NCBI RefSeq assembly: GCF_029978005.1 | Contig: NZ_JARKOZ010000106.1 | Span: 1-59,237, forward strand | Source of the DNA: Solidesulfovibrio sp. | GTDB taxonomy: Bacteria; Desulfobacterota; Desulfovibrionia; Desulfovibrionales; Desulfovibrionaceae | Direction: 5' to 3' | DNA: 59,237 nt | Shown here: positions 19,389-28,333 of the stretch, one piece after another | Numbering within the stretch: position 1 is the stretch's first letter | Layout: each line of letters starts with the position of its first letter | Program-made: the position numbers and the translations under genes | The notes under the pieces: generated by a model | The model's input: the letters and a program-made list of their open reading frames with translations, nothing else | Database searches by the model: none | What the model was told of the DNA's origin: nothing

Positions 19389-20405
19389 ATGCATCCGGCA
19401 AGATTGTGGAAGAAGCTGCCCGACGGTCGCGTCTCCTGCCGGCTGTGCGCGCATTTTTGCCGCATCCCGGAGGGCGGGCGCGGCCTGTGCGGGGTGCGCG
19501 TGAACCGGGACGGGGCGCTTTTCACCCTGGTCTACGACCGGGTGGCGGCGGCCAACCTCGACCCGGTGGAAAAAAAGCCGCTTTATCATTTCCTGCCCGG
19601 CAGCCTGACCTTTTCCTTCGGCACCATGGGCTGCAACCTGTCCTGCTCCTTTTGCCAGAACTATTCCCTGTCCCAGCCTCCGCGCCAGGGCAAGGCCGTG
19701 GCCGGCGAGCGCGCCACGCCCGCCGACCTCGTGGCGGCGGCCAAGCGGTCCGGCGCGGCCTCGATCTCCTACACCTATTCCGAACCCACGATCTTTTTCG
19801 AGCTGGCCCAGGACACGGCTACGCTCGCCCGGGAGGCCGGGCTCAGGAACATCCTGGTGTCCAACGGCTTCCAGAGCCGGGCCTGCCTGGAGGCGCTCGC
19901 CGGCCTGGTGGACGCGGCCAACATCGACCTCAAGGCCATGGACCCGGCCTTCTACGAGGAGGTGTGCGGGGCCAGGCTGTCGCCGGTGCTCAAAAACCTC
20001 GCGCACATGCGCCGGCTCGGCTGGTGGCTGGAGGTGACCACGCTGCTCATCCCGGGGCGCAACGACGACGCAGGGCAGTTGCGCCGACTGGCCGGGTTCC
20101 TGGCCGGCGAGCTCGGCCCGGACACGCCCTGGCATCTTTCGCGCTTCCATCCCGACTTCGCCATGCGCGACGTGCCGGCCACGTCCGCGGAGAGCCTGGA
20201 GCGGGCCTGGGCCATCGGCCGCGAGGCCGGACTGCATTACGTCTACGTGGGCAATGTGCCGGACGAGGCGCGTAGCGCGACCTATTGCCCTTCCTGCGGG
20301 GCGAGGGTCATCGAGCGGCAGGGGATGGGGCTTCGGGCGGCCCGGACGCGCGGGGGCAAGTGCGTGGCCTGCGGCGCGGCCATCGCCGGGCGGGGCCTGC
20401 CCTGA
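19389..20405 (+). CDS. amrS: AmmeMemoRadiSam system radical SAM enzyme
   Basis: 338-aa radical SAM protein of the AmrS type (related to pyruvate formate-lyase activating enzymes). The N-terminus has a CRLCAHFCRIPEGGRGLCGVR cysteine cluster region, then YHFLPGSLTFSFGTMGCN and the cluster motif CNLSCSFCQN (CX3CX2C). Later YTYSEPTIFFELA and NLKAMD-like NIDLKAMDPAFYEEV follow the family order. The C-terminus carries two CxxC knuckles (YCPSCGARV and KCVACGAAI). The family occurs with AMMECR1 and MEMO homologues; neither partner is visible here. The target is not known to me. It ends ~57 bases before tRNA-Pro. Confidence 0.9.
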   Translation: MHPARLWKKLPDGRVSCRLCAHFCRIPEGGRGLCGVRVNRDGALFTLVYDRVAAANLDPVEKKPLYHFLPGSLTFSFGTMGCNLSCSFCQNYSLSQPPRQGKAVAGERATPADLVAAAKRSGAASISYTYSEPTIFFELAQDTATLAREAGLRNILVSNGFQSRACLEALAGLVDAANIDLKAMDPAFYEEVCGARLSPVLKNLAHMRRLGWWLEVTTLLIPGRNDDAGQLRRLAGFLAGELGPDTPWHLSRFHPDFAMRDVPATSAESLERAWAIGREAGLHYVYVGNVPDEARSATYCPSCGARVIERQGMGLRAARTRGGKCVACGAAIAGRGLP

Positions 20406-20462
20406 CGGCCCGGCGGCGTCTTGCCATGGGCGGGAAGTTGCAGTAACCAGTGCGCTCTTCGT

Positions 20463-20539
20463 CGGGGCGTGGCGCAGACTGGTAGCGCGCCTGCTTTGGG
20501 AGCAGGATGCCGGGTGTTCAAATCACCTCGCCCCGACCA
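20463..20539 (+). tRNA. tRNA-Pro (anticodon UGG)
   Basis: A complete cloverleaf: acceptor CGGGGCG (20463-20469) pairs with CGCCCCG (20529-20535). The anticodon stem CCTGC/GCAGG carries the loop TTTGGGA, giving anticodon TGG. The T arm is GGGTG-TTCAAAT-CACCT. The CCA end is encoded (20537-20539). The last 46 bases are duplicated at 34039-34084, which marks this gene as the integration site of a genomic island. Confidence 0.97.
20494..20539 (+). repeat. Left attachment repeat (attL) inside tRNA-Pro
   Basis: These 46 bases, from CTTTGGG in the anticodon loop to the terminal CCA, are identical to 34039-34084. The repeat begins in the anticodon loop and ends exactly at CCA, which is typical for tyrosine-integrase sites in tRNA genes. 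Confidence 0.93.
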
Positions 20540-20548
20540 ATATATTTC

Positions 20549-20580
20549 AAGGGGATAGGCCGTGTTCGACCTATCCCCTT
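20549..20580 (+). terminator. Hairpin after tRNA-Pro, probably island-borne
   Basis: AAGGGGATAGG (20549-20559) pairs perfectly with CCTATCCCCTT (20570-20580) over a 10-base loop, starting ten bases after the tRNA. By the geometry of integration this hairpin came with the island and replaced the original tRNA terminator, now at 34092. Confidence 0.75.
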
Positions 20581-20586
20581 TATCAT

Positions 20587-20651
20587 TTGGATAATCGGGT
20601 TGGATAACCTCTCGGCCAACCATACAGGATAACGAGGGAATTTTGGATAAC
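20587..20651 (+). promoter_or_regulatory. Cluster of TTGGATAAC repeats next to attL
   Basis: Four directly repeated copies lie within 65 bases: TTGGATAAT (20587), TTGGATAAC (20600), CAGGATAAC (20625) and TTGGATAAC (20643). Related copies lie inside the right end of the island. Their place next to the core repeat suggests arm-type integrase or excisionase sites. The function is inferred, the repeats are seen. Confidence 0.6.
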
Positions 20652-21012
20652 ATTCGGGCAGGATGCGGCCCACAAACGGGCAGGCTGCGGGCTGTACCAC
20701 ATGGGACAATACGGGGACAAGGCCCTTTCAAGCTTCTTGCAAAAAAATGGGCCCCCCTTTCGGGAGGCCCAACAGATAACTAGCTCGCTGATCCGGATTT
20801 TTCAGCCGTGGCAACCGGGCGATGGTTTGGCACTTCTTGTCACAGGGCAGGTGGTAATAATTGTCGGCGGTCATCTGGATCGATTGCCTGTATGACCGCA
20901 CGATGGCTGAATGCTCCCTGCCCTGACTTGCGAATGCATATCCGGCCCGTTATTCTTATTAAAAAAAGCTGGTTTTCCATTTCTTCCATCGTCAAAGCTG
21001 GGCAGGGCAACG
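20652..21012. other. Island left end without recognisable gene
   Basis: About 360 bases between the repeat cluster and the SIR2 gene. There is a GGGCCCCCCTTTCGGGAGGCCC-like imperfect hairpin around 20749-20771 and an AT-rich stretch near 20950-20985 that could be the SIR2 promoter. No integrase or other coding region is supported. Confidence 0.5.
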
Positions 21013-24000
21013 ATGCAATTCATCAAAGATGGCCCGGACATACCGGAAAGGCTGCTTCAGGACCACGAAGATGGTCGGGTTGTGTTCTTCTGTGGTGCGG
21101 GAATTTCCTATCCCGCTGGCTTACCAGGGTTTAGGGGTTTAGTAGATCAGATTTACAAAACACTTGGAACTGTACATACTCCTATAGAGGACCAAGCATA
21201 TCTTCGTGGACAATATGATGTTACCTTGGACTTGCTAGAACATCGCTTCCCAGGACAGCGATTGGCTGTCAGGAGTGCATTAGCTAAGATTCTAAAACCA
21301 AAGTTGAGACGCAAAGGATCGACTGATACTCATGCCGCGCTGCTGCAATTAGCACAGAATCGTGACGGCATGACGAGATTGATCACAACGAATTTTGACA
21401 GTATATTTCAGTACTTAATAAAAAAGTCTAAGTCTAACATTCCAACATTTCCGGCACCTTTATTGCCTATTCCAAAGAATAGTCGCTGGAATGGAGTAAT
21501 ATACCTGCACGGACTGCTCTCTGACCCGCTTGATGGCAGCATCTTGCATCGCCTCGTCTTAACTAGTGGCGACTTTGGCCTTGCTTATCTCACTGAGCGT
21601 TGGGCAGCTCGCTTCGTCACCGAATTATTCCGTAATTATATCGTATGCTTTGTTGGATACAGCATAAATGATCCTGTATTGCGCTACATGATGGATGCAC
21701 TCGCGGCTGATCGTATGCTTGGGGAAAACACACCCCAGGCATATGCCTTAGGTTCCTGCTTACCTGGGCAGGAAACCGAAACCCACACCGAATGGGAAGC
21801 TAAGGGTGTGACACCAATACTTTACCACGCACAGGAGGTTTGCAACGACCATTCCGCCCTACACAAAACTCTTAAGGCTTGGGCGGATACCTATCGAGAT
21901 GGTGTACGTGGCAAGGAACGAATTGTTTTTGAATGCGCACTAGCACAGCCATTAGCTAGCACAAAACAGGACGACTTCGTCGGCCGCATGCTTTGGGCCA
22001 TTTCACACGATTCAGGTTTACCAGCAAAGTACTTTGCCAACTTTGACCCCGTGCCAACACTGGACTGGCTGAAACACCTCAGCGAAAACCGCTATTGCCA
22101 AGACGATCTGCCAAGATTCGGCGTGCCACATCTAGCGCCACAGGATGGCAACTTGAGATTTTGCCTAACATGCCGACCTACTCCATATCATCTTGCACCC
22201 TTTATGATGCTGGCAGATGGAGGTCATACAAACAGCCGATGGGATGCCGTTATGTACCATCTTGGCTGTTGGCTGCTCCGACACTTAGCTGATCCAAAGC
22301 TTATATTGTGGATAGTAGAGCAAGGCTGTCAACTGAACGATCACTTTGCCAAAATGATTGATGGCCGCCTCAATTATATTTTCCGGCTCAACCGAGATGG
22401 AAAAATAGATGAGATTGAATGTATCAAGAAAAATGCACCAATGTCCATTCCAGATAATATCACATTAAAGATTTGGGACATTCTTATTTCAGGACATATC
22501 AAGTTACCTAGACATCATCATACTATATTTAATTGGATAAAAAAATTCAACTCACATGGGCTCACAACATTTCTACGCGTTGAGCTTCGTAAACTCCTCA
22601 CCCCTTGCGTATTACTAAAAAAGAGGCTTACTTGGGAAGGTCAGGCTGCAAGACTCGAAGAAAGTAAAAACTTAAAGCAATACATAAGCTGGGAAATCGT
22701 ACTATTTGCGGACCATATCAACACTGCAGCAAAGGATTTACCCAAGTCTGAAAAGTGGCAAGCAGCCCTGCCACACCTTGTGGACGACCTTCACTCCCTA
22801 TTGCGGGACGCATTAGATCTATTGCGCGAGCTAGAAAAAGCGGACGATCTGCACGATCTTTCGTATCTAGAATTACCTTCGATTGCTCCACACAGGCAAA
22901 ACCGAAGCCATGACAATTGGTCTTTATTAATTGAACTATTACGTGACTCCTGGATAGCACTAAAAAATCAAAATACAAGTCGATCAAAAAGCGTTGCCAC
23001 TGCTTGGTGGCAAATTCCATACCCCACTTTCAAGCGACTAGCTCTATTTGCCGCAGCGCAAGAAGATGCGAGTTTGGACGATCAATGGGTAGACTGGCTG
23101 TTATCCAACGACAACTGGTGGCTATGGTCGATAGAGACACGACGCGAGACATTACGCCTACTTGCATTGCGAGGTGCCTACCTTAGAGAAGACACACGCA
23201 GTCGACTAGAAGTTGGAATATTGTCTGGTCCTCCACGTAAAATGTTTCGCGATGACATGACGCCAAAAGAATGGGAAGACACTTCAGCCAGAATGAAATG
23301 GCTCAGACTTGCTAAGCTAGCATCTAGCGGAAGCAAACTTGGTTCAGATGCAAATGTTATTTTTACAGAAATCAATAGATCGAACCCAAGCTGGGAACTA
23401 GCAACTGATGAAAGTGATGAATTTTCTATTTGGATAGGCGGGACAGGCGACAGAGATTATGAAGAACGTTACACAATTGAAGAAGCCCCGACAAAACGCC
23501 GAGATCTTATAGAATGGCTTAAGCGTCCACAAAACAATCATCCCCTCCAGAAAGACAACTGGCAGGAAAGATGCTTAAACAATTTCCCTGTTGCTGTTTG
23601 CGCACTATGCGTATTGGCCAGAGAAAATCAATGGCCGATTCATCGCTGGCATGAGGCTCTATCCGCGTGGGCCGGAGAAGCGACAATAAATCGTGCCTGG
23701 CGTTATATCGCTCCAATATTAAATACTATGCCGCAGGATGTAGTGCAAAAAATATTCGAACCGTCAACATGGTGGATCGAAGCTCTTTCAAAAACAATTA
23801 AGAACCATGAATTCATTTTTTTGAAATTATGCAAAACAATCTTAAATTATAAACAAATTCACGACACGGTGTTTGATGAAAATCTAGCAGACGCCATCAA
23901 TCACCCCGTTGGTCATATCACTCAGGCAATCTTAAATTATTGGTTTCTCCAAAAACCTGAAGACAATCAAGGCATCCCTGACAATATCAAACTTATATTT

Positions 24001-24813
24001 ACAGATCTTTGCGACACACAAACAGTTCACTACCGTCATGGACGAACTATATTGGCAGCTAACATTATCGCACTATTTCGCGTAGATCACAATTGGACCG
24101 AAGAACATTTAATACCTTTATTCAATTGGCGAACTTCCCAATCCGTTGCCCAATCAGTGTGGGCGGGTTTTCTTTGGTCTCCCCGACTATATCGGCATTT
24201 ATTTATAGCCCTGAAGCCAGACTTTCTTGAAACAGCATATCATTATAACGATCTCGGCAACCACGGTCGGCAGTATGCCGCTATCCTAACGTATGCCGCA
24301 CTTGACCTAAATGATATATTTAACACCCAAGAACTGAATCAAGCAATCAACTCGCTACCACAAGACGGCTTACAAAACTCTGCTCAAACTCTTTTTTATA
24401 TACTACAAGGATCTAACCAAAAGCGAGAACAATGTTGGGCACATAGAATTTACCCTTTTTGGCACAACTTCTGGCCAAAATCTCTTGACAGAGTATCTGA
24501 GCCAATTGCCAATCAACTTGCATGCTTATCAATTGAAGCCAGAGGTAAATTCCCTGAAGCGCTTGAAACGCTTCACAACTGGTTATTGCCACTTCAAGAC
24601 ATTTACGACGTTATTTTTTCTCTAGAAGAATCGGGCTTGTGCAAACAATATCCTAAGGATGCCTTAAGATTATTGAATAAAGTCATCCAAGACCAGCCAT
24701 GGCCGCCATCAGAATTAAATAATTGTTTAAAAATGATTTTGGAATCTTGGCCTGATGCCGACAAAGACCCTCGCTATCAAAAAATTATGACCTATTTTCG
24801 TCAACATAAGTAA
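21013..24813 (+). CDS. Large SIR2-domain protein, probable antiphage NADase
   Basis: About 1,266-aa protein with an N-terminal SIR2-like domain (about residues 15-250). It shows VVFFCGAGISYPAGLPGF (NAD loop), LITTNFDSIFQYL (about 124), VIYLHGLLSDP and CFVGYSINDPVLRYMMDAL (about 214). The remaining ~1,000 residues are Trp-rich and helical-looking without a motif I can name. The layout resembles long SIR2-domain defence proteins (DSR or SIR2-DUF4020 type) that deplete NAD+ on phage infection; this is analogy. ATG 21013 is chosen because the SIR2 fold starts there, although the frame opens at 20911. It is AT-richer than the chromosome, consistent with transfer. Confidence 0.8.
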   Translation: MQFIKDGPDIPERLLQDHEDGRVVFFCGAGISYPAGLPGFRGLVDQIYKTLGTVHTPIEDQAYLRGQYDVTLDLLEHRFPGQRLAVRSALAKILKPKLRRKGSTDTHAALLQLAQNRDGMTRLITTNFDSIFQYLIKKSKSNIPTFPAPLLPIPKNSRWNGVIYLHGLLSDPLDGSILHRLVLTSGDFGLAYLTERWAARFVTELFRNYIVCFVGYSINDPVLRYMMDALAADRMLGENTPQAYALGSCLPGQETETHTEWEAKGVTPILYHAQEVCNDHSALHKTLKAWADTYRDGVRGKERIVFECALAQPLASTKQDDFVGRMLWAISHDSGLPAKYFANFDPVPTLDWLKHLSENRYCQDDLPRFGVPHLAPQDGNLRFCLTCRPTPYHLAPFMMLADGGHTNSRWDAVMYHLGCWLLRHLADPKLILWIVEQGCQLNDHFAKMIDGRLNYIFRLNRDGKIDEIECIKKNAPMSIPDNITLKIWDILISGHIKLPRHHHTIFNWIKKFNSHGLTTFLRVELRKLLTPCVLLKKRLTWEGQAARLEESKNLKQYISWEIVLFADHINTAAKDLPKSEKWQAALPHLVDDLHSLLRDALDLLRELEKADDLHDLSYLELPSIAPHRQNRSHDNWSLLIELLRDSWIALKNQNTSRSKSVATAWWQIPYPTFKRLALFAAAQEDASLDDQWVDWLLSNDNWWLWSIETRRETLRLLALRGAYLREDTRSRLEVGILSGPPRKMFRDDMTPKEWEDTSARMKWLRLAKLASSGSKLGSDANVIFTEINRSNPSWELATDESDEFSIWIGGTGDRDYEERYTIEEAPTKRRDLIEWLKRPQNNHPLQKDNWQERCLNNFPVAVCALCVLARENQWPIHRWHEALSAWAGEATINRAWRYIAPILNTMPQDVVQKIFEPSTWWIEALSKTIKNHEFIFLKLCKTILNYKQIHDTVFDENLADAINHPVGHITQAILNYWFLQKPEDNQGIPDNIKLIFTDLCDTQTVHYRHGRTILAANIIALFRVDHNWTEEHLIPLFNWRTSQSVAQSVWAGFLWSPRLYRHLFIALKPDFLETAYHYNDLGNHGRQYAAILTYAALDLNDIFNTQELNQAINSLPQDGLQNSAQTLFYILQGSNQKREQCWAHRIYPFWHNFWPKSLDRVSEPIANQLACLSIEARGKFPEALETLHNWLLPLQDIYDVIFSLEESGLCKQYPKDALRLLNKVIQDQPWPPSELNNCLKMILESWPDADKDPRYQKIMTYFRQHK

Positions 24814-24852
24814 ATATTTCCTTAAATTTACTTTATTTGTCCAAGCATAATA

Positions 24853-24888
24853 GGACATGAGGCTCATTTCCCAACGCGCCTCATGTCC
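24853..24888 (+). terminator. Hairpin after the SIR2 gene
   Basis: GGACATGAGGC (24853-24863) pairs perfectly with GCCTCATGTCC (24878-24888) over a 14-base loop, 40 bases after the SIR2 stop. There is no real T run, so it may be a terminator, a processing site or an insertion scar. The ABC-3C remnant begins directly after it. Confidence 0.5.
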
Positions 24889-24895
24889 ATAATCA

Positions 24896-25330
24896 TTGCA
24901 ACGAATTATTCCAGCCGTGGTAACCTTGGTGGCAGTACTTGATCATGTATCCGTGGCATCTGTTTCAGCCCCTAGTGAAGTGAAAGATGTTTCGCGTGGA
25001 AAGATCGAAGCGAATCTCCTCTCGGAAGTTGTCGCCGATTTCTTAAAAATCGGCATGAGAAAATCTCCATTGGTAAAAGATTTTTTCGACCATTACTTCA
25101 ACCCGGTTTATGGCGAACAAATCGCTTCGGCGTTTAAGAATAAATACGAGGAACTGAAAGCTGTCATACCTAGGCTACACCCTGACAGCATTTTTGGCGC
25201 AATCGAGACATGGGCAGGCGGGACAGAGAATATTACACCAAATCATAAGGCTGCAGTTTTGGCTGTCATGGCATATCTATTCGACCGGTGTGAAATATTT
25301 GAAGACGCACAAACGGTAAATAAAATATGA
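24896..25330 (+). CDS. ABC-three-component system first component, C-terminal domain only
   Basis: Up to 144 aa. The segment FFDHYFNPVYGEQIASAFKNKYEEL, followed by HPDSIFGAIETWAG and AAVLAVMAYLFDRCEIFE, has the pattern of the C-terminal domain of ABC-3C effector proteins, recognised from memory of the family. In complete systems this domain follows a nuclease, peptidase or other effector domain, which is missing here. The frame opens with a TTG next to a hairpin and has no good Shine-Dalgarno, so the gene may be truncated. It overlaps the next gene by four bases. The upstream SIR2 protein could supply the effector in trans; that is speculative. Confidence 0.6.
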   Translation: MQRIIPAVVTLVAVLDHVSVASVSAPSEVKDVSRGKIEANLLSEVVADFLKIGMRKSPLVKDFFDHYFNPVYGEQIASAFKNKYEELKAVIPRLHPDSIFGAIETWAGGTENITPNHKAAVLAVMAYLFDRCEIFEDAQTVNKI

Positions 25331-25578
25331 TTCTTCCCTCCAAGCATCTCCATCAGGACCGGGCTTTGTTGTCCGTTGGTGGTCATATCCTGACATTCCT
25401 GACGTACCCAAAAACTGTCTCTGCCTTGTGGGAGGACTTGAAACGGTTTGACGAGGGGTTGGCCGCAACACGTTCACGGAAAATCACTTTTGACTGGTTC
25501 TTGCTCGCACTTGATCTTCTTTATGCCCTCGGGGCCATCGCATTCGAAAGCGGTCTTGTGGCACGGAGGGCGACTTGA
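25327..25578 (+). CDS. ABC-three-component system middle component
   Basis: 83-aa protein starting MILPSKHLHQDRALLSVGG and ending with KITFDWFLLALDLLYALGAI. This is the pattern of the small middle-component family (MC6 type) that links the effector and ABC-ATPase partners of ABC-3C conflict systems. It overlaps both neighbours by four bases (ATGA at the start, TTGA at the end), the compact arrangement expected for such systems. Its molecular role is thought to be adaptor-like. Confidence 0.75.
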   Translation: MILPSKHLHQDRALLSVGGHILTFLTYPKTVSALWEDLKRFDEGLAATRSRKITFDWFLLALDLLYALGAIAFESGLVARRAT

Positions 25579-27299
25579 TTCATAACATTTTCAGCACACT
25601 GCCCACATTCAAAGGTCTATATGATTTTAGAGTCGGATTAAATGTATTGCTGTCCCAAAAGACCACCGATGCAACCAACAAACAAACTCGCAATCGCGCA
25701 GGAAAGACAAGTCTTATTGAAATTGTACATTTTTTAACAGGCTCTGATGCCGGCCCGGATTCTATTTTTCGTACACCCGATCTATCCGAGCACACTTTCG
25801 GTATGGAATTCGATCTGAAGGATGCACGTACAGTGGTCGAGCGTTCCGGCAGTACCAAGTCCAAGATTCACGTGGGGAGCCCGCCAGCAACGACCAAAGT
25901 AAAGCTGTCTGCGACAGATTGGATTTCTCGTCTAGGCGAGGGCATGTTTGGGTTGAGCAGTTTGCGAACAGCAGGAGCCAACCCGCCGTCCTTCCGTTCG
26001 TTATTCGCCTACTTCGCGCGTCGCCAACTAAGTAGCGCCTTTACAACACCTGAAAAACAAGCAGCAATGCAGCAAACTGGGGACATGCAGATAGCGCTGA
26101 TGTTCTTGCTTGGACTGGACTGGCAAATTGCTCGCGACTGGCAATCTGTCCGCGATCGGGAAAAAACGTTGGCGCAATTGAACAAAGCTGCAGTCGCTGG
26201 TGCTTTCGGTTCGATTATAGGCAAAGCTGCAGATTTACGAACCCAGCTAACCCTACAGGAAGACCGTCTCCAGAAACTTTACACGGAAATTGCCCGTTTT
26301 CAGATACTTCCCGAGTATCGGGAGCTGGAAGTTGAAAGTGCTAGACTAACTCGTCAGCTCAATGAACTTGTAAATGCTAACACCATGGATTTCGAGGCCA
26401 TTCGGGAGTTAGAAGATTCACTGACCTCCGAAGTTCCTCCCAATTTTGATGATTTGCAAGCCATCTATCGTGAAGCAGGGATTGCGCTTCCTGGCCTAGT
26501 GACGCGTCGCTATGATGATGTGAAAAGCTTCCATGAGTCTATTGTCCGGAATAGAAAGGACTACTTGTCTAGTGAACTGGAAGCGGCAAAACTACGAATT
26601 GAGTTTCGTGACAGGAAAAAAACAAAACTCGATCAACGACGCGCTGAAATCATGGACATCCTCAAGAGTCATAGAGCATTAGATCAGTTTCTCAAGCTTC
26701 AAGGAGAGCTCGGACGATTGGAGTCTGAAGTGGAAAATCTCAGGCAGCGCTTTGAAGCTGCTGAGCAGTTGGAAGGCACGAAAAATGAACTGGAGATCGA
26801 GCGAAATCGGCTTACGATCCGGCTGCGGCGTGACTTTACTGAGCAAAAAGATCGTTTATCCGAAGCTATTCTCGCTTTCGAGGAAACATCACAGCGGCTC
26901 TATGAGGCGGCTGGCAGTATGACTGTCGACCCAACCTCCAACGGACCATCATTTAAGTTCAAGATGCAGGGACAGCGCAGTAAAGGCATCAAAAACATGC
27001 AAATTTTTTGCTTCGATATGATGCTCATGCGTTTGTGCGCCAAGCGTCAGATCGGGCCAGGTTTCTTGATCCATGATAGCCATCTGTTCGATGGCGTTGA
27101 CGGTCGGCAAGTAATCAGTGCATTGCGCCTTGGTGCGGAGATATCGAACGATCTGGGATTTCAGTACATCGTGACCATGAATGAGGACGATGCCTTCAAG
27201 GAAACGATAGAGGGATTCGATCTCAATGACTATGTGCTGCCTACTCGTCTTACCGATGCTACTGAAGACGGCGGTCTGTTTGGTATACGATTCGGCTAA
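25575..27299 (+). CDS. ABC-three-component system ATPase (DUF2326 type)
   Basis: 574-aa SMC/RecN-like ABC ATPase. An early Walker A, RNRAGKTSLIEIVHFLTG (about residues 38-55), follows SQKTTDATNKQTRNRAGK; a polar insertion precedes the loop. A long charged coiled-coil middle (about 190-440) carries many Glu/Arg/Leu heptads, and a C-terminal half-domain contains GQRSKGIKNMQIFCFDMMLMRL and FLIHDSHLFDGVDGRQ, matching the DUF2326 arrangement (signature-like S-G-KN and D-H-FDG). The TTG start overlaps the middle component's stop. It probably senses DNA structures and activates the effector; this is known for the class only by prediction. Confidence 0.8.
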   Translation: MIHNIFSTLPTFKGLYDFRVGLNVLLSQKTTDATNKQTRNRAGKTSLIEIVHFLTGSDAGPDSIFRTPDLSEHTFGMEFDLKDARTVVERSGSTKSKIHVGSPPATTKVKLSATDWISRLGEGMFGLSSLRTAGANPPSFRSLFAYFARRQLSSAFTTPEKQAAMQQTGDMQIALMFLLGLDWQIARDWQSVRDREKTLAQLNKAAVAGAFGSIIGKAADLRTQLTLQEDRLQKLYTEIARFQILPEYRELEVESARLTRQLNELVNANTMDFEAIRELEDSLTSEVPPNFDDLQAIYREAGIALPGLVTRRYDDVKSFHESIVRNRKDYLSSELEAAKLRIEFRDRKKTKLDQRRAEIMDILKSHRALDQFLKLQGELGRLESEVENLRQRFEAAEQLEGTKNELEIERNRLTIRLRRDFTEQKDRLSEAILAFEETSQRLYEAAGSMTVDPTSNGPSFKFKMQGQRSKGIKNMQIFCFDMMLMRLCAKRQIGPGFLIHDSHLFDGVDGRQVISALRLGAEISNDLGFQYIVTMNEDDAFKETIEGFDLNDYVLPTRLTDATEDGGLFGIRFG

Positions 27300-27440
27300 T
27301 TATGGTCCTCCTCGCCGGCAACTCGGCGTCTACACGCATGTCCACATCCCACCTGGCACCCTTAGCATTTCTGGAACGTGGGGAACTGAAAAATAAAAAT
27401 ATTTTGGCGTAGATAAAAACTACTTGAGCCGACTTGGCCA

Positions 27441-27484
27441 CGCTCACGCCGCTAAGCGGGGTTCAAATACCCTTGGGGACGCCA
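27441..27484 (+). repeat. tRNA-Glu 3'-half relic (possible old attachment site)
   Basis: The sequence running CTCACGCC, GGGGTTCAAATACCC and TTGGGGACGCCA follows the 3' half of a tRNA-Glu: anticodon CTC region, T arm, and the GGGGACGCCA end. The 5' half is absent, so it is not a working tRNA. It lies between the ABC-3C genes and the toxin-antitoxin pair and probably marks a second, older integration junction within the island. Confidence 0.55.
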
Positions 27485-27498
27485 AGAAACTCGTTGAA

Positions 27499-27807
27499 TC
27501 ATTTCCTCAGTTGGCGCTGTGCCGCGTTGCCCGGTTCAATGACGATCTTGAGTCTGCCGCCGGTCGCCTTGGCGTAACGCCGCAACGTCTCCAGGGAGAC
27601 ATTCTTTCCGGATTCGATGCGAGCGACACGAGGCTGACTCACCCCCATGGCCTTGGCCACGTCCGCCTGGGTCATATTCGCCTGCGTGCGCGCCTCGATC
27701 ATCGCCTCGATGAGGGCGAATTCCTCTCCCAAGGCGTCGTATTCTTTCCGAAACTCAGGGTCGGCCATCATTCGATCGCGAACCCTGCTGAAAGGAACGG
27801 TAGCCAT
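27499..27807 (-). CDS. XRE-family antitoxin (HigA-like)
   Basis: 102-aa protein with an N-terminal extension and a lambda-repressor-type helix-turn-helix: MTQADVAKAMGVSQPRVARIESGKNVSLETLRRYAKATGG (residues ~46-85, abbreviated here as one domain). It follows the toxin gene by a single base, in the toxin-first order of HigBA modules. It should bind and neutralise the toxin and repress the shared promoter. GC content is close to that of the chromosome, unlike the AT-rich operon on its other side. Confidence 0.88.
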   Translation of the reverse strand: MATVPFSRVRDRMMADPEFRKEYDALGEEFALIEAMIEARTQANMTQADVAKAMGVSQPRVARIESGKNVSLETLRRYAKATGGRLKIVIEPGNAAQRQLRK

Positions 27808-27808
27808 A

Positions 27809-28135
27809 TCACTCGACCTCGCTAAGCCGCTTCAAGGCTATTTCGATTTCCATGCGCGGAGTTTTTTGTGTTTTCTTGATGAATGAGCGAAGGATCAGGA
27901 GACGCCGCCCCGACGCGGCCACGTAGAGGCTTCGCCCGATCCCGTCTCGCCCTGTAGCTCGAAGCTCCCAAACCTTCCCTTCCACATGTCGGGCCAAGGG
28001 CATCACCAACACCGTAATCCCCTTTGCCCGCAGCAAATCCAAGGCACGGGTCAGTTTCGCCCGGATATCGATAGGGAGGGCCTCGAATTCGGCCTCTGCC
28101 AACTCATTGATGAAATGCGCGTCCCATTCGCTCAT
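27809..28135 (-). CDS. RelE/HigB-like toxin (phage Gp49-type)
   Basis: 108-aa small basic protein. The centre MPLARHVEGKVWELRATGRDGIGRSLYVAASGRRLLILRSFIKKTQKTP follows the Gp49-like HigB toxin pattern (W-LR---G-----Y------ILL--F-KK-QKTP). Such toxins are ribosome-dependent mRNA interferases. I prefer Met at 28135 (MSEWDAHF) over a start four codons upstream. It is followed directly by the antitoxin. Within the island it may stabilise the element. Confidence 0.85.
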   Translation of the reverse strand: MSEWDAHFINELAEAEFEALPIDIRAKLTRALDLLRAKGITVLVMPLARHVEGKVWELRATGRDGIGRSLYVAASGRRLLILRSFIKKTQKTPRMEIEIALKRLSEVE

Positions 28136-28146
28136 GGCACCCGTCA

Positions 28147-28164
28147 TATAATATTTATGTTATA
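28147..28164 (-). promoter_or_regulatory. Probable toxin-antitoxin promoter/operator
   Basis: TATAA (28147-28151) and TTATA (28160-28164) form an inverted repeat in an AT-rich patch immediately upstream of the toxin gene. It contains -10-like TATTAT on the minus strand. Position and symmetry fit an antitoxin operator. Confidence 0.45.
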
Positions 28165-28333
28165 ACCTGGCAAGGGGCCGCCCCCCCCAACCCGGGCGGG
28201 CGTTTACCGGCTCTCGTGCCCCAATCCCAGGATGCGACTACACGCTTTCCAGCCTGGCAGGATCGTAGCTTTCTTAAAACAGGGTACGGGACGCGTCCCA
28301 TGTGTCCCAGTCACCCACACTGCCAAGCCGAGG

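Noticed and set aside
20282-20731. A minus-strand 149-aa protein across tRNA-Pro
   Set aside because: The GRGDLNTRHPAPK-type sequence is the usual shadow frame over a tRNA gene and has no independent support.
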